Positions 1 through 7,289 of a DNA stretch of 35,242 nucleotides are shown here, piece after piece. Each line of letters starts with the position of its first letter. The first letter of the stretch is position 1. Position numbers and translations under genes: made by a program. The DNA lies in assembly GCA_945907045.1 (NCBI GenBank), contig CAMDSH010000032.1:1-35242 (forward strand), written 5' to 3'. The notes beneath the pieces were generated by a model. That model was not told the DNA's origin. It saw only the letters and a program-made list of their open reading frames with translations, and ran no database searches. Source of the DNA: Rhizobium sp. Q54. Lineage in GTDB: Bacteria; Pseudomonadota; Alphaproteobacteria; Rhizobiales; Xanthobacteraceae.

Positions 1-662
1 GCCTGAGCGGCTCATCGAGCAGACGACACCGTGATCAGCCATCAGCCGCTGGAACTGCTCGCTTGTGTATTGGCTGCCGCGGTCAGAATGATGCACCAGA
101 GCGTCTGGCTTGCCCCTTCGCCAGATCGCCATCACCAGAGCGTCGGTGAGAGTTGCGCTGTCATCGCCGGGTTCATCGACCAGCCGACCACACGCCGCGA
201 GAACAGATCAACGACTGCCGCCACATAGAGCCAGCCTTCCGCCGTCCACACATAGGTGAAGTCGGCGATCCATTTACGGTTCGGTGCAGGTGCCTCGAAG
301 CTGCGATCAAGTACGTTCGGAGCGACGGCGGAGGCCTGCCGCTCACCCAGATCCGGCGGCAGGCGACGTCGTCGCGGGCGTGCTTTAAAGGCCTGCAACC
401 GCATCAATCGCTCGATCCGGTGCAAGCCGCACGGCGCGCCTTCAGCCAGCATGTCGTGCCACACGCGCCTGGCGCCATAGGTTCGATCGCTAGCAAGGAA
501 GCTGGCACGAACCCTCGCGCTAAGCTCTTCATCGTTCCGGCTGCGTTGACTGCGCGGTCGCGTCAGCCATGCATAGAAGCCTCCTCGCGAGACACCGAGC
601 GCCCCGCACAACCAATCCGCCGGCCAGATTACTCGGTGCTTCGCGATGAAGGAGAACTTCAC
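1..662 (-). pseudogene. IS3-family transposase OrfB, frameshifted and cut by the window edge
   Basis: OrfB should be the DDE integrase half of the transposase. From the GTG at 662 the frame reads an HTH_21-like N-terminus (GVSRGGFYAW), the YGARR region, and the first catalytic Asp in WIADFTYVW, then DLFSRRVVGW. It hits a stop at 132. The adjacent frame from about 149 down to 1 continues the same protein: TDALVMAIWRR, then HHSDRGSQYTSEQF with the second catalytic Asp. One base therefore appears to be missing near 146-153. The last catalytic Glu would lie beyond base 1. The GTG overlaps the orfA stop (TGA 661-659), and the orfB frame is also what a -1 slip on the A7 run would enter. IS3 identity is certain; loss of function is inferred from the frame break. 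Confidence 0.88.
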
Positions 663-949
663 GTCGATTCCTTCGCGAAGTAGGCCGCGGCTTTTTTTAG
701 GATGTCGCGCTCGGCCTTAAGCTTGATCACTTCGCGCTTGAGACGGGTGATCTCAGCTTGTTCGGGCTTCTGTTGCCCTTGACCGGGGAACGCCTGCTGC
801 GGATCATCCGCAAAGGCCTTCACCCAGCTCCGAAGCTGCGACACATGTACGCTCAGATCTTGCGACGCCTGCGCATACGACACGCCGCGATGCTTGATCA
901 GCCGAACAGCCTCAAGCTTGAACTCGCGTGTAAATTTCCGACGTTCCAT
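659..949 (-). CDS. IS3-family transposase OrfA (helix-turn-helix subunit)
   Basis: A 96-residue protein that would bind the ends of the element. It opens with RRKFTREFKLEAV, the HTH_8/Tnp_1-type domain seen in IS3 OrfA proteins, continues through a recognition helix (SQLRSWVKAF), and ends in a leucine-zipper-like coiled coil (residues about 66-88, ITRLKREVIKLKAERDIL) before KKAAAYFAKEST. Length is normal for the family. The ATG at 949 has a clear upstream GGAGGT on the minus strand. Its stop overlaps the orfB start, and the A7G run inside codons near the end gives the usual route to an OrfAB fusion by a -1 frameshift. OrfA itself looks intact. Confidence 0.93.
   Translation of the reverse strand: MERRKFTREFKLEAVRLIKHRGVSYAQASQDLSVHVSQLRSWVKAFADDPQQAFPGQGQQKPEQAEITRLKREVIKLKAERDILKKAAAYFAKEST
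691..698 (-). other. Programmed -1 ribosomal frameshift signal (A7G) of the IS
   Basis: On the minus strand the end of orfA reads CTAAAAAAAGCC. A -1 slip on the A7 run gives an open frame through to the orfB GTG at 662 and beyond, with no stop between (it reads KKSRGLLREGIDVKFS). This is the known mechanism by which IS3-family elements make the OrfAB transposase. Confidence 0.75.
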
Positions 950-1166
950 GACGCACCTCCGGTTCCATTAAAACACCTAACTTGGTGTCTTCGAAACCCG
1001 GTGCAGGCCATACCTTCCGCCGCTTCTTGCCAGCGCTTCTAGCGCGAGACTCCCCGTTCTTTTTCGGAATATCCTTTAGCGGCGTCGGGGGACCGGCGAA
1101 CGCACCGCGCAAGATTGCTTGCTGGCGTTGCTTAGCTTCCTTGCGGCTAAATTGGTCGGTGTCCAT
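912..1166 (-). CDS. Small hypothetical protein, 3' end probably replaced by the IS
   Basis: An 84-codon frame starting MDTDQFSRKEAKQRQQAILR and continuing GAFAGPPTPLKDIPKK, then a basic stretch GKKRRK. The opening resembles short uncharacterised rhizobial proteins of the form D-x-FS-x-x-EA-x-x-R followed by a PP-x-P-x-KD-x-P motif; I recall such proteins but no function. About codon 54 the frame passes into the presumed IS end at 1005, and its last 30 codons overlap the start of orfA in another frame, so the native C-terminus is likely lost. No good Shine-Dalgarno is seen, and the start is only 17 bases from a divergent gene, which weakens the call. Confidence 0.35.
   Translation of the reverse strand: MDTDQFSRKEAKQRQQAILRGAFAGPPTPLKDIPKKNGESRARSAGKKRRKVWPAPGFEDTKLGVLMEPEVRHGTSEIYTRVQA
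984..1005 (-). repeat. Putative terminal inverted repeat of the IS3 element
   Basis: Reading the minus strand from 1005, the sequence begins TGCACCGGGTTTCGAAGACA and lies about 35 bases before the orfA ribosome binding site. The TG terminus and CCGGGTTTC match the general form of IS3-group ends. The partner repeat is outside the window, so the exact boundary is inferred. Confidence 0.45.
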
Positions 1167-1183
1167 CGGGGGAAGGATACCAC

Positions 1184-1828
1184 ATGGTGAAGCCACCGAA
1201 AACACCACGCCCACAAAAACCACCTATTCAACCGCCACGAATTGATCAAACGGTAGATATAACTGTCAGCCTAATTCACGAAAAACTCATAGGGCGAATA
1301 GTTATCACTTGGTCGAAGTTGGAATCGTGCCTTGAAGATTTTATCTGGCACTTGCTCGATATGAATATGGATCGAGGTCGAATAATCACGACAAGATTGG
1401 ACGTAATTGCAAAAATAAGAATGACCCGTCAATTTGCCGAATTAAAGTTGCCAGAGACTCAGTTTCACACGCTATCTGCAATATTGGACAAGATGGATAT
1501 TCTGCGTGAGGACCGAAATTTCATCGTTCATGGAACGTGGGGCCGGTCGATGCCTGAGAACATGCACATCTGCCTGTCTCTTAGGCCTACTCCGCTTGCT
1601 CCCGATCAGGCTGTGTCAGAAACATTTCCCGAAACGCGCTTGCGGGCCATAATTGCCGATATTGAACAGATAAAGACGGGATTACTGGATTTGATGTTTG
1701 CGATACCGACATCATGCGCTGAAAGACAAGAATTGCTACGTCAGTCAGGCTGGCGTCGCCCGCAGCCAGAGCATCCTTCCAGCGAGACAGAACCATCCCC
1801 CCTGCCTCGGCCATCTGAAGAGAAATAG
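1184..1828 (+). CDS. Hypothetical protein with HEPN-like R-x4-H motif
   Basis: A 214-residue protein of unknown function. After a proline-rich start (residues 1-18) comes a predicted helical region with WSKLESCLEDFIWHLL (43-58). It is followed by a segment ending in REDRNFIVHGTW, where R111-N112 and H116 form an R-N-x3-H pattern. An R-x4-6-H motif with a polar residue after the Arg is the active-site signature of HEPN ribonucleases in toxin-antitoxin, CRISPR and abortive-infection systems. Here it is only a motif match. The C-terminal 30 residues are Pro/Ser/Glu-rich. The ATG is preceded by GGGGGAAGGA. Codon use (ata, aat, tta) is AT-rich compared with the core genes, suggesting transfer. It stands next to an IS; there is no obvious partner on the same strand. 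Confidence 0.75.
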   Translation: MVKPPKTPRPQKPPIQPPRIDQTVDITVSLIHEKLIGRIVITWSKLESCLEDFIWHLLDMNMDRGRIITTRLDVIAKIRMTRQFAELKLPETQFHTLSAILDKMDILREDRNFIVHGTWGRSMPENMHICLSLRPTPLAPDQAVSETFPETRLRAIIADIEQIKTGLLDLMFAIPTSCAERQELLRQSGWRRPQPEHPSSETEPSPLPRPSEEK

Positions 1829-1845
1829 CAATTTTGGGCGCGCCA

Positions 1846-1870
1846 CCACCTTCGGACTCCTCCGAAGTGG
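1846..1870 (+). terminator. Hairpin just after the HEPN-like gene; weak terminator candidate
   Basis: CTTCGGA (1850-1856) pairs perfectly with TCCGAAG (1861-1867) across a 4-base loop, and three more pairs (1846-1848 with 1868-1870) form across a one-base bulge. It begins 18 bases after the stop at 1828. No run of T follows, so it may only protect the transcript end. Confidence 0.35.
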
Positions 1871-1952
1871 CAGGATTACTACCTTTGGTATAATGTGGTG
1901 TCAACTACGTAAATGGCAATATATTCCTAACATGGAAAATAAAACTATTGTC

Positions 1953-2071
1953 GTCCCCGCGAAGGCGGGGACCCATAACCCCTGTGATTATGAATCGCAA
2001 AGCCAGTGGTTATGGATTCCCGCCGGAGCCTGTCATCGGGCCGCGCTTTGCGCGGACCCGTTGGCGGGAAT
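1953..2071. repeat. Dispersed palindromic (REP/RIME-like) repeat element
   Basis: Three stacked inverted repeats are visible. GTCCCCGC (1953-1960) faces GCGGGGAC (1965-1972) across gaag. ATTCCCGCC (2016-2024) faces GGCGGGAAT (2063-2071). Inside the latter, CCGCGC (2041-2046) faces GCGCGG (2050-2055). This form, starting gtccccgcgaaggcggggac and ending ggcgggaatgac, is familiar as an intergenic repeat in many rhizobial genomes. It may act as an RNA-processing or transcript-end site between the two convergent genes. Confidence 0.75.
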
Positions 2072-2176
2072 GACCGGGAAGAAGGCACTGTGCGGGACAA
2101 GTCCGGCCACGACAAAAATGTTTAGTCCGTCATTAGTTTGGACGAGCACTACGCGCCTTCGTCCACCCTGCACCTT

Positions 2177-3070
2177 CTAACTTTTAGTCGGCCGGCTTGG
2201 GCGACATGCCGACATAAACTCTACGCCAAGGTTTGAAAACTCCAGCAACCTAATATCATAACGCAATTGTTCTCCCAAACTGCGGGATACCACCTCAGAA
2301 TAGCTGTTGAATTCGACCACGTTTAGTGCACGAGACACATCTAAAGCCGCTTTCATCTGTGACAAGATTGGGGATGTCGGCCAAGTAATTCCGCCGGTAG
2401 GCGGGTATAAGGTCAACCTAATTGGCACCCCATTTTTCTCCGCAGTTAGAAGCAATTCGGTAGCGGTTTCCGCAACCAGCGCGAATGTCTTTTCGGACCA
2501 AGGCTCTTTTTCGAAATTTGATTGACGGTTGACGATGGCGCCAAATTGCGCCCTCACCGTCATCCTTGTCACGATCCCCGGCACTTCTGCGTTAGACTTA
2601 TCGTGATAATATTCAGAAACTGCTTTCCAAAGTGTCTCAAGAAATTTTGCTTCCTCCGGCCCAATTTGTTTCATCAATTCGATTAGATAAGGACGCAACG
2701 ACACGCCTGAGGCACCCCGAACAAGTAGATTCGCCCACCAATCAATCAAGGGCGAGTTCGGATCCTCGAGAGAAACCGCCTCAACCCAAGGCACAATAAT
2801 TTTTGGTGATACGGGGCTAAGTTTGACGCCACTTTCTGTGGCAATTTCTTGCACTCTTTTCATCGCGCGGATTGTCGCTGCTTGACGAAAAAATCGAATG
2901 TAATCTCCAATGAGACCGGCCCCTTCAACTACCGGACTAAATAACGTTTGTATTTGTTCGCCAACCGCAGAAGCTTGCGTAGACGGCAGGTCTATCTTTA
3001 GACCAGATTTTGAAATCGTTACTTTCGTGCGCTTAGAAATTCTTGATCTTTTACGCTTTAACTTTGCCAT
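2177..3070 (-). CDS. Probable Abi-alpha (DUF4393) family protein, putative phage-resistance function
   Basis: A 297-residue protein with a very basic start (MAKLKRKRSRISKRTK). It then has a VVEGAGLIGDYIRFFRQA segment (47-64), a central IIVPWVEAVSLEDPN...LIDWWANLLVRGAS block (91-120), then ELMKQIGPEEAKFLETLWKA and a C-terminal LLEFSNLGVEF. This order (short helical segment, 'ip-wveaas-Ed..L.-lWAnLL', 'L..l.p.EAk.L..l', late 'L..LG') is what I remember of the Abi-alpha/DUF4393 family, linked to abortive infection. The match is by eye, and function is inferred. The gene is AT-rich and differs sharply from pccB, whose stop lies just 2 bases upstream. No Shine-Dalgarno is evident, so translation may be coupled to pccB. 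Confidence 0.65.
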   Translation of the reverse strand: MAKLKRKRSRISKRTKVTISKSGLKIDLPSTQASAVGEQIQTLFSPVVEGAGLIGDYIRFFRQAATIRAMKRVQEIATESGVKLSPVSPKIIVPWVEAVSLEDPNSPLIDWWANLLVRGASGVSLRPYLIELMKQIGPEEAKFLETLWKAVSEYYHDKSNAEVPGIVTRMTVRAQFGAIVNRQSNFEKEPWSEKTFALVAETATELLLTAEKNGVPIRLTLYPPTGGITWPTSPILSQMKAALDVSRALNVVEFNSYSEVVSRSLGEQLRYDIRLLEFSNLGVEFMSACRPSRPTKS

Positions 3071-3072
3071 GC

Positions 3073-4605
3073 CTACACCGGCAAGTTATCGTGCTTGCGC
3101 CACGGCATCTCGACTTTCTTGTTGCGCAACATCGCCAGCGCGCGCGCGATGCGGCGGCGGGTGGAGTGCGGCATGATCACGTCGTCGATATAGCCGCGCT
3201 CGGCGGCGACGAACGGCGATAGAAAGCGGTCCTCGTATTCCTTGGTGCGCGCGGCGATCTTGTCTTTATCGCCAATGTCGGCGCGGAAAATGATTTCCAC
3301 CGCGCCCTTGGCGCCCATCACCGCGATCTGCGCCGTCGGCCAGGCGTAATTCAAATCGCCGCCGACATGCTTGCTCGCCATCACGTCGTAAGCGCCGCCG
3401 AAGGCCTTGCGCGTGATGACGGTGACGAGCGGCACGGTGGCCTGCGAATAGGCGAACAGCAGTTTGGCGCCGTGCTTGATCAGCCCGCCGTATTCCTGCG
3501 CGGTGCCGGGGAGGAAACCGGGCACATCGACGAAGGTGACGATCGGAATGCTGAAGGCATCGCAAAAGCGCACAAAGCGCGCGGCCTTGCGTGATGCATC
3601 GCTGTCGAGCACGCCCGCCAGCACCATCGGCTGATTGGCGACGAAGCCAACCGTGCGGCCCGCGATGCGCCCGAAGCCCGTGACCATGTTTTTCGCATAC
3701 GCCGCCGAGATTTCAAAAAAGTCGCCCTCGTCCGCGACTTTGTGGATCAGTTCCTTGATGTCGTAAGGCTTGTTCGGATTGTCGGGGATCAGCGTGTCGA
3801 GCGATTCATCCATGCGGTCGGCGTCGTCTTGCGTCGGCCATTCCGGCGCGCCGCTGGCGTTGTTTGCGGGCAGGAAATCGATCAGCCGCCGCATTTGCAG
3901 GAGACACTCGACATCGTTTTCGAACGCGCCGTCGGAGACACCCGATTTGGTGGTGTGCACGCTCGCGCCGCCAAGTTCCTCGGCGGTGACCACTTCGTTG
4001 GTCACAGTCTTCACCACGTCCGGCCCGGTGACGAACATGTAGCTGGTGTCGCGCACCATGAAGATGAAGTCGGTCATCGCGGGGGAATAAACGTCGCCGC
4101 CCGCGCACGGGCCCATGATGACGCTGATCTGCGGGATGACGCCGGACGCGATCACGTTGCGCTTGAACACTTCGCCGTAGCCGCCGAGCGCCGCCACGCC
4201 CTCCTGAATGCGCGCGCCGCCAGCGTCGAACAGGCCGATGATGGGCGCGCGGGCCCGCATCGCCATGTCCTGCACTTTTGTAATTTTCTGCGCGTGCGCT
4301 TCCGAGAGCGAGCCGCCGAATACGGTGAAGTCCTTCGAGAACAGATAGACCGCGCGCCCGTTCACCGTGCCCCAGCCGGTGACGACGCCGTCGCCGGGGA
4401 TTTTCTGCTTCTCCATGCCGAATTCGGCCGAGCGGTGTTCGACGAACATGTCGAATTCCTCGAACGAACCTTTATCGAGCAGCAGTTCGATGCGCTCGCG
4501 CGCGGTGAGCTTTCCCCTTTTGTGTTGCGCCTCGATGCGCGCCTTGCCGCCGCCGTCGCGCGCCTGCTCGCGGCGTTTTTCCAGTTTGTCGAGAATGTCT
4601 TTCAT
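3073..4605 (-). CDS. pccB: Acyl-CoA carboxylase beta subunit, propionyl-CoA carboxylase type
   Basis: Carboxyltransferase subunit that moves CO2 from biotin to propionyl-CoA, giving methylmalonyl-CoA; it acts with a biotinylated alpha subunit (pccA) not found in this window. At 510 residues it has normal length. The N-terminal carboxyltransferase half contains the [12 protein letters not shown] and [12 protein letters not shown] acyl-CoA-binding motifs and the [13 protein letters not shown] oxyanion-hole region. The C-terminal biotin half has [12 protein letters not shown] and [13 protein letters not shown]. The Asp in GGAYDVM corresponds to the residue that favours propionyl-CoA in the Streptomyces enzymes, so the propionyl assignment is reasonable, though methylcrotonyl or other acyl-CoA cannot be excluded. 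Its ATG overlaps the stop of the upstream membrane protein (ATGA, 4602-4605). Confidence 0.93.
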   Translation of the reverse strand: MKDILDKLEKRREQARDGGGKARIEAQHKRGKLTARERIELLLDKGSFEEFDMFVEHRSAEFGMEKQKIPGDGVVTGWGTVNGRAVYLFSKDFTVFGGSLSEAHAQKITKVQDMAMRARAPIIGLFDAGGARIQEGVAALGGYGEVFKRNVIASGVIPQISVIMGPCAGGDVYSPAMTDFIFMVRDTSYMFVTGPDVVKTVTNEVVTAEELGGASVHTTKSGVSDGAFENDVECLLQMRRLIDFLPANNASGAPEWPTQDDADRMDESLDTLIPDNPNKPYDIKELIHKVADEGDFFEISAAYAKNMVTGFGRIAGRTVGFVANQPMVLAGVLDSDASRKAARFVRFCDAFSIPIVTFVDVPGFLPGTAQEYGGLIKHGAKLLFAYSQATVPLVTVITRKAFGGAYDVMASKHVGGDLNYAWPTAQIAVMGAKGAVEIIFRADIGDKDKIAARTKEYEDRFLSPFVAAERGYIDDVIMPHSTRRRIARALAMLRNKKVEMPWRKHDNLPV

Positions 4606-5558
4606 GCCGTGTTTCCGGAGGGGCGGTTAAAGCGCCAGAGCGCGAAGGCGATGATCAGCATCAGCAGGCCGCCGCCCAGCACGCTGAGCGGCGATGCGCC
4701 CAGCCGCTCGAACCACTGCGTGTAGAAATGAATCGCGCCGAACACCGCGGCGACGTTCATCGCCCAGCGCCGGTTGACGCGCGCGGCCCAGACGCCGAGC
4801 GCGATCAGCGCCGCCGCCCAGCCGATGGAGAAGACCCAATCCGGCACGGCGATCGGGACCGAGAAGCGCGCAACTGCGGGCTCCCCCTTGAGGCTGCGCA
4901 GCAGCAACAGGCGGTCGCCCCAGAGCGAGCCGATCCAGAAACCGAACATGACCATCAGAACCGCGGTGCGCGCGGCGTTGATCGCAAGCCGCTCGAAATC
5001 AGCCGACAGGCGATGCGAGAGATAATAAGCGCCGAGCGCCAGCGCCGAGAACAGCACGACGGTGATCAGCGGCTCGTAAATCGCCAGCGCGTAAGTCGCA
5101 TGCCAATAGCCGGCTTTCGCGCCGAGGCACGCCCCGAGCGCCAGCACGCTGAGCGAGATCAGCAGGCTCGAGCGCGCGAGAATGGCCGCACCCGCCAGTG
5201 AGGCTGTAATGATCAGCATGGAGGCGAGCGATCCCGAGCCGTACACACCGATCGCGCCACAGAAGGTGAGCGCGCCAAGCACCGTGCAGATTTGCGCCAG
5301 CAGGCTCCATTGCCGCGCGCCGGACAGCGTCAGCGCCGCGCCAGCCCCGAACATCAAGAGGCCGAGCACGAGGGCGGTGGCGACATCCGGCACCAGCGCG
5401 CCGGCGGCGCCGGCGACCGCGATGACGCCGAAGCCGACGAGGATATTGATGCCGAGCGAACCGGTATCCTGCCCCGCCAGCGCGCGCAGGCGTTCGGCCT
5501 CGGCTGCGGACAATTTGCCGTCTTCAACCAGCTTGGTCAGATCGAGTGTGATTTTCAT
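4602..5558 (-). CDS. Conserved multi-pass membrane protein (DUF2157-like)
   Basis: A 318-residue protein of unknown function. The N-terminus [21 protein letters not shown] is a soluble helix pair like the cytoplasmic start of DUF2157 proteins. From about residue 35 the chain is almost all hydrophobic, with roughly ten candidate membrane helices (for example [19 protein letters not shown] and [15 protein letters not shown]). [11 protein letters not shown] motif sits in the second half. The ATG at 5558 was chosen over an upstream frame extension because AGGGGGC precedes it and the extension is not hydrophobic or conserved-looking. It is translationally coupled to pccB by an ATGA overlap; that linkage is the only functional clue. 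The 53 bases before it hold no clear terminator. Confidence 0.8.
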   Translation of the reverse strand: MKITLDLTKLVEDGKLSAAEAERLRALAGQDTGSLGINILVGFGVIAVAGAAGALVPDVATALVLGLLMFGAGAALTLSGARQWSLLAQICTVLGALTFCGAIGVYGSGSLASMLIITASLAGAAILARSSLLISLSVLALGACLGAKAGYWHATYALAIYEPLITVVLFSALALGAYYLSHRLSADFERLAINAARTAVLMVMFGFWIGSLWGDRLLLLRSLKGEPAVARFSVPIAVPDWVFSIGWAAALIALGVWAARVNRRWAMNVAAVFGAIHFYTQWFERLGASPLSVLGGGLLMLIIAFALWRFNRPSGNTA

Positions 5559-5611
5559 GTGAATGCCCCCTAAAGCGTCACCGCGATAGTACGCCGCCGG
5601 CGCGGCGTGGA

Positions 5612-6382
5612 CTAGGCGAGCTTGAGGACGAGAGCCGCCGCCTGCATATCTTTCAGGCGGTAGGCGCGGCGGGCGAGCGCGATCTCGTCGCGGCCCCATT
5701 GCGACATCTGCCAGTCCTCATCGACGTGCGCGGCGTCCCACGCGGCCTCAAGAGACAGGTGGCCTTGCAACAATGCCAACGCGATAAGCGCCGAGCCGGT
5801 GAGCGTGGTGATGGAGGCGGTGGCGCCCAGTTTCCAGGGGTCTTGCGGGATGGCTTTAGCGGCGGCGGCAATCGCGCTGTCCGGCTGCGCGACGTAAGTG
5901 ATGCCTTCCGCCAGCATGAAACGCGCATCGAACTCTTCACGCGCCCAGGTGAGCAGCGGATTCCAGTGCTGCGTCTGCAGCTTGACCAGGCCTTCCGGCT
6001 CGCCCGCGCGGTAGCACACGAGGTCGGAGCCGAGATATTTCGTAATTTCCTCGGCGAGGGGCGCTGGCGCATCCGCCACCGCGTCGATGATGACGTTTGC
6101 AAGCCGCGTGAGCGGCATCAGCGCGGGGTCGATGACGTCGACTTGCGCCTCCCACTCGGCGGCGAGCGCTTGCGCCAATTTCTTCGACGGAGCCGCGAGC
6201 GCGCGGCGCGCCGGGGTTCGCACCGGCTTGCCGTCGAGCAGCACCGTAAATCCGCCGTCCCCCTCGCCTGCGCCGGCTTTCTCGTAGAACCGTTTGCGCA
6301 GTTGCGGGCGCATGTTACGGCGCGCCGACTCGGTCGGATCGAGCGGCGGTTCGATGAAAATTTCCTCGAAAATGTCACGCAT
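5612..6382 (-). CDS. ATP12-family chaperone, F1-ATPase assembly
   Basis: A 256-residue protein. In mitochondria ATP12 binds the F1 alpha subunit before it enters the hexamer; alphaproteobacterial homologues are presumed to do the same in the cytoplasm. Recognisable parts are RKRFYEKAG (about 29-37), the domain start GFTVLLDGKPVRTPARRALA, AEWEAQ, DPALMPLTRLANVIID, YLGSDLVCYRA, and HWNPLLTWAREEFDA. The C-terminus carries TGSALIALAL and the acidic HVDEDWQMSQWG found in this family. Length is typical. The start at 6382 overlaps the end of the HAD gene by 8 bases, so the two are probably one transcript, an arrangement I recall from related genomes. Confidence 0.92.
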   Translation of the reverse strand: MRDIFEEIFIEPPLDPTESARRNMRPQLRKRFYEKAGAGEGDGGFTVLLDGKPVRTPARRALAAPSKKLAQALAAEWEAQVDVIDPALMPLTRLANVIIDAVADAPAPLAEEITKYLGSDLVCYRAGEPEGLVKLQTQHWNPLLTWAREEFDARFMLAEGITYVAQPDSAIAAAAKAIPQDPWKLGATASITTLTGSALIALALLQGHLSLEAAWDAAHVDEDWQMSQWGRDEIALARRAYRLKDMQAAALVLKLA

Positions 6383-7061
6383 TGGTGCTGTTTTGGGTTT
6401 TCACCGGCCACATCCGATCAAGCGTGGGGAGCAACGCGGAAAAATCCTCGATCACGATTTGCGCGCCAGCGTCCCGCAACTCGCTCACGGGATGATAACC
6501 CCACGCAACGCCGATGGCGGATGCGCCCGCCGCGCGCGCCATATCCATGTCGAACGCCGTGTCGCCGATCACCACCGTGCGATCCGGCGCAACGCCCGCC
6601 TCGCGCATCGCGTGCAGCACCATGCCGGGATGCGGTTTCGACGGCGCGCTGTCGGCGGTCTGGATTGTGGTGAAATGCTGCATCAATCCATGGTGCTCCA
6701 GCACCGCTTTCACGCCGCGCTCGGATTTTCCCGTCGCGATGCCCAGCGTCACGTCGCCGCGCCGGGCAAGTTCCTCCACCGCATCGCGCGCGCCGGGATA
6801 GAGCGGTTCCACATGCTCGCCCGACGCGCGAAGCGCAAAGAACGCCGCCTTGTAGCCCTCGGTCAGGCTCTCCAGCGGCTGGGGCGCGCCATCCGCAAGC
6901 CTGCGGAACGCTTCGCCCAGCGAAAGCCCGACAATGGAGAGCAGCCGCTCGCGCGGAGGGCACGGCAGATCATGTTGCAGATAGGTTTTGTGCATTGCAG
7001 CACAGATCATGTGCTGGCTGTCCACCAGCGTTCCATCGCAGTCGAAGATAACCAACTTCAT
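6375..7061 (-). CDS. HAD-superfamily (subfamily IA) phosphatase, phosphoglycolate-phosphatase-like
   Basis: A 228-residue hydrolase with all four HAD motifs: FDCDGTLVDS (nucleophile D7 and acid D9), ATGKS (motif II Thr), SKPHPG (motif III Lys) and VIGDTAFDMDMA (motif IV acidic pair). A helical cap of the IA type lies between motifs I and II. Such enzymes dephosphorylate small metabolites such as phosphoglycolate or nucleotides; the substrate cannot be told from sequence. The ATG at 7061 fits the MKLVIFDCDGT start of the family. The longer open frame upstream has no family resemblance. It overlaps the ATP12 gene by 8 bases. Confidence 0.9.
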   Translation of the reverse strand: MKLVIFDCDGTLVDSQHMICAAMHKTYLQHDLPCPPRERLLSIVGLSLGEAFRRLADGAPQPLESLTEGYKAAFFALRASGEHVEPLYPGARDAVEELARRGDVTLGIATGKSERGVKAVLEHHGLMQHFTTIQTADSAPSKPHPGMVLHAMREAGVAPDRTVVIGDTAFDMDMARAAGASAIGVAWGYHPVSELRDAGAQIVIEDFSALLPTLDRMWPVKTQNSTNA

Positions 7062-7085
7062 AGACTTTAAGCCTAAGGTTTCGAT

Positions 7086-7131
7086 GCTCCCTGGGGGTGG
7101 ATATGCCATCGTTGCGCCGTTTTCAGGGAGC
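7086..7131. repeat. Inverted repeat, possible operator
   Basis: GCTCCCTG (7086-7093) is repeated inverted as CAGGGAGC (7124-7131), 8 of 8 bases, with a 30-base gap. It lies 25 bases upstream of the HAD start. It could be a split binding site for a dimeric regulator or a chance repeat. Confidence 0.35.
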
Positions 7132-7289
7132 GAAAAGTTCAACTGCGGCTTGCAGTTGATAGACGGCAGGCATGACGAGAGGATAGGTGGAATTAGCAGC
7201 CACCCTCTACTAACATCCGCGCCGGATTCGGCGGATAGATACAAAGCCGAACCGGGGGAGCTACGCCGGCTAAAGCCGTGACGCGACAC

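Larger units (their letters stand above)
1..1005 (-). mobile_element. IS3-family insertion sequence, partial (cut by window edge)
   Basis: Two overlapping minus-strand frames encode the OrfA (helix-turn-helix) and OrfB (DDE integrase) proteins of an IS3-family element. They are joined by an A7G slippery run, as in working IS3 elements. The outer end is placed at about 1005, where the minus strand reads TGCACCGGGTTTCG; the TG start and CCGGGTTTC core resemble IS3-group terminal repeats I remember. The other end lies beyond base 1, so no matching inverted repeat or target duplication can be seen. OrfB carries a frameshift, so this copy is probably not autonomous. Confidence 0.85.
1829..2176. 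other. Gene-free stretch between the HEPN-like and Abi-alpha genes
   Basis: These 348 bases lie between two convergent genes. They hold the hairpin at 1846-1870, an AT-rich segment to about 1950, the palindromic repeat at 1953-2071, and about 100 bases with no recognised feature. Open frames here are short and, across the repeat, merely translate it. Confidence 0.7.

Noticed and set aside
974..989. ACACC/GGTGT inverted repeat upstream of orfA as the IS end
   Set aside because: It is inside the presumed element and lacks the TG terminus; more likely an internal site or chance.
1953..2071. CRISPR array or tRNA-like cloverleaf in the repeat region
   Set aside because: The repeats are inverted, not direct with spacers, and no acceptor or anticodon arm is present. 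No CRISPR, tRNA or rRNA was seen anywhere in the window.
1698..2180. Plus-strand open frame across 1698-2180
   Set aside because: It overlaps the end of the HEPN-like gene and translates the palindromic repeat (VVPAKAGTH type); no ribosome site or domain.
5559..5611. Short palindrome ACGCCG/CGGCGT between the ATP12 and membrane-protein genes as a terminator
   Set aside because: Six pairs only, GC-rich by chance in this genome, no T-run on the gene strand.
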